Shown: positions 63,313 to 64,000 of the stretch, in pieces | Position numbering within the stretch: position 1 is the first letter of the stretch | Layout: each line of letters opens with the position of its first letter | Origin: CBDCLY01 sp965218715 | GTDB lineage: Bacteria > Bacteroidota > Bacteroidia > Flavobacteriales_E > Vicingaceae | Assembly (NCBI GenBank): GCA_965218715.1 | Contig: CBDCLY010000033.1 | Coordinates: 68,806-132,805 of the forward strand | Reading direction: 5' to 3' | Length of the DNA stretch: 64,000 nucleotides | Translations under genes and position numbers: made by a program | The notes under the pieces: model-generated | The model's input: only the letters and a program-made list of their open reading frames with translations | Told to the model about the DNA's origin: nothing | Database searches by the model: none

Positions 63313-63719
63313 CCGCAGGCTTGGGAATAGAAAAGAAATTGGCCGAATTTGAAGCAGACCATGATGACTATAACAGCATTATGCTTAAGGCCCTAGCAGA
63401 TCGGCTGGCAGAAGCATTTGCTGAGCGCTTACATCAAATGGTAAGGACCGAATTGTGGGGATATGCAGAAAATGAATCACTTAGCCCAGAGGAATTAATT
63501 AAGGAAAAATACCAAGGAATTCGTCCTGCAGCAGGTTACCCTGCTTGTCCAGATCATACAGAAAAGGAAAGCATATTTAAATTGCTAAATGCAAATGCAG
63601 TAGGAATTGAACTGACCGAAAGTTTTGCAATGTTGCCAACAGCAGCAGTTAGTGGCGTTTATTTTTCTCAAGCAGAATCTAAGTATTTGGACTTGGTAAA
63701 ATTCAAAAAGACAAGTTGA
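63186..63719 (+). CDS. metH: metH segment 6: end of the AdoMet reactivation domain
   Basis: From about 63228 it carries FKFALADFIQDESGPDDYI, LGIEKKLAEFEADHDDYNSI, GIRPAAGYPACPDHTEK (the AdoMet-binding signature) and ESFAMLPTAAVSGVYFSQ. The frame breaks near 63700; the native end continues as VEDYAKRKNITLEEAERW to the stop at 63790-63792. Confidence 0.83.
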   Translation: MPCYFAHIEATRGKGKGNFKFALADFIQDESGPDDYIGLFAVTAGLGIEKKLAEFEADHDDYNSIMLKALADRLAEAFAERLHQMVRTELWGYAENESLSPEELIKEKYQGIRPAAGYPACPDHTEKESIFKLLNANAVGIELTESFAMLPTAAVSGVYFSQAESKYLDLVKFKKTS

Positions 63720-63793
63720 AGACTATGCTAAAAGGAAAAACATCACTTTAGAAGAAGCTGAAAGATGGCTAGGACCAAATCTAAATTATTAGA

Positions 63794-64000
63794 TTACCTT
63801 TTTAGTGTTATCGTACCTTTTTTAGGAATTGATTGATTCCCATGTTTAATTATTGCATGATAGATGTATACATCATCTGCTGCAAAACTACCATCCGGCA
63901 TTAAGCCTTCCCAATAACCATAGAGACCTCTCCATTCGTGGATCAATTTGCCTGTCTTGTTAAAAATCTTCACTTCAATCTGTTCAAGGTTTTCTCCTTC
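63794..64000 (-). CDS. C-terminal sorting domain of a type IX-secreted protein (partial)
   Basis: Read on the minus strand, the last 68 codons end in TAA at 63794-63796. The protein has VKIFNKTGKLIHEWRGL, an aromatic GYWEGLMPDG and DDVYIYHAIIKHG, then GTITLKR. This is the CHU_C / type B T9SS C-terminal domain (normally VFNRWGxxVF, WDGxxxG, PxGxYxYxI, KGTVTLxR). Such domains send large adhesins or surface proteins through the type IX system. Most of the gene lies beyond the window, and its stop is two bases from the metH stop (convergent). Confidence 0.85.
   Translation of the reverse strand, partial: EGENLEQIEVKIFNKTGKLIHEWRGLYGYWEGLMPDGSFAADDVYIYHAIIKHGNQSIPKKGTITLKR

Larger units (their letters stand above)
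60089..63792 (+). pseudogene. metH: Cobalamin-dependent methionine synthase, full locus with many frameshifts
   Basis: Read across indels, this locus encodes a nearly complete MetH of about 1,230 residues. Domain order is homocysteine-binding barrel, pterin-binding barrel, cobalamin-binding cap and Rossmann domain, then the AdoMet reactivation domain ending EEAERWLGPNLNY at 63792. Clear indels are an extra G in GGG at 60553-60555, an extra A in A8 at 60861-60868 and an extra G at 61747-61748. From 61750 to 62880 the frame changes about every 30-100 bases. Conserved protein continues after each break, so sequencing error is more likely than decay. The riboswitch in front supports a working gene. 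Confidence 0.85.

Noticed and set aside
1..64000. Mobile elements, prophage, CRISPR or defence systems
   Set aside because: No transposase, integrase, phage structural gene, direct-repeat array, restriction or toxin module was seen; nearly all of the window is accounted for by housekeeping and envelope genes, and no gap over 300 bases lacks a gene.

Overview
The window is an ordinary, densely packed piece of a Bacteroidota chromosome, most likely from a Flavobacteriales-type marine or aquatic bacterium. The grounds are low GC, a nadE-gldB-gldC block, an end fragment of a type IX secretion (CHU_C-type) protein, DUF3098 beside ftsX, the ctaB/cox/SCO/DUF420 order typical of the phylum, TAnnTTTG promoter boxes and almost no Shine-Dalgarno sequences. 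I see no prophage, insertion sequence, CRISPR array or defence island.

Layout. 1-4.1 kb: tatD end, type I asparaginase, tRNA-Ser(GGA), and an ExbB/ExbD energy-transduction operon. 4.1-12.1 kb: CPBP protease, dusB, a LolC/E-like permease, rbfA, a glycosyltransferase, an MsbA-like ABC exporter, hflX and a small membrane protein. 12.2-16.5 kb: two coupled secreted amidohydrolase genes with frameshifts. 16.5-26.7 kb: trpS (frameshifted), plsC, gatC, a lipoprotein esterase with a FadL-type porin, 2-oxoacid:ferredoxin oxidoreductase (korAB), NAD synthetase and an outer-membrane barrel. 26.8-31.8 kb: gldB, gldC, ftsX, a DUF3098 gene, truB, queA, ispD. 31.8-40.8 kb: a metal-dependent deaminase, rlmN, a polyprenyl synthase, a YwqK-like lipoprotein, dnaG, a MscS channel, a ClC channel and an unknown exported protein.

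40.8-55.7 kb is the most coherent metabolic region. cysC-cysD-cysN make PAPS from sulfate, an SLC13-type permease probably imports sulfate and CysQ removes PAP. Next come gmd-fcl (GDP-L-fucose), a WecA/MraY-type lipid-linked sugar transferase and two related outer-membrane barrels, which together suggest a fucosylated and perhaps sulfated surface glycan. A deoC plus two-gene aldehyde dehydrogenase cassette sits inside the sulfate block. The cassette looks like a eukaryote-type DERA followed by an ALDH16 split into a catalytic and a non-catalytic gene. 55.8-59.9 kb: heme O synthase, cytochrome oxidase subunits and copper-assembly genes. 59.9-63.8 kb: a SAM-I (S-box) riboswitch with an intrinsic terminator in front of metH. 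The last 200 bases hold the 3' end of a type IX-secreted protein on the minus strand.

Reading frames are broken by single-base indels, often in homopolymers, in both amidohydrolases, trpS, the DUF420 gene and especially metH. Because trpS is essential and conserved protein sequence resumes after every break, these are probably sequencing errors rather than true pseudogenes. I found no clearly new biological system. The best leads are the split ALDH16/DERA cassette, TAnnTTTG boxes lying only 4-8 bases before start codons, the paired outer-membrane barrels around the sugar transferase, and the three-module amidohydrolase pair.
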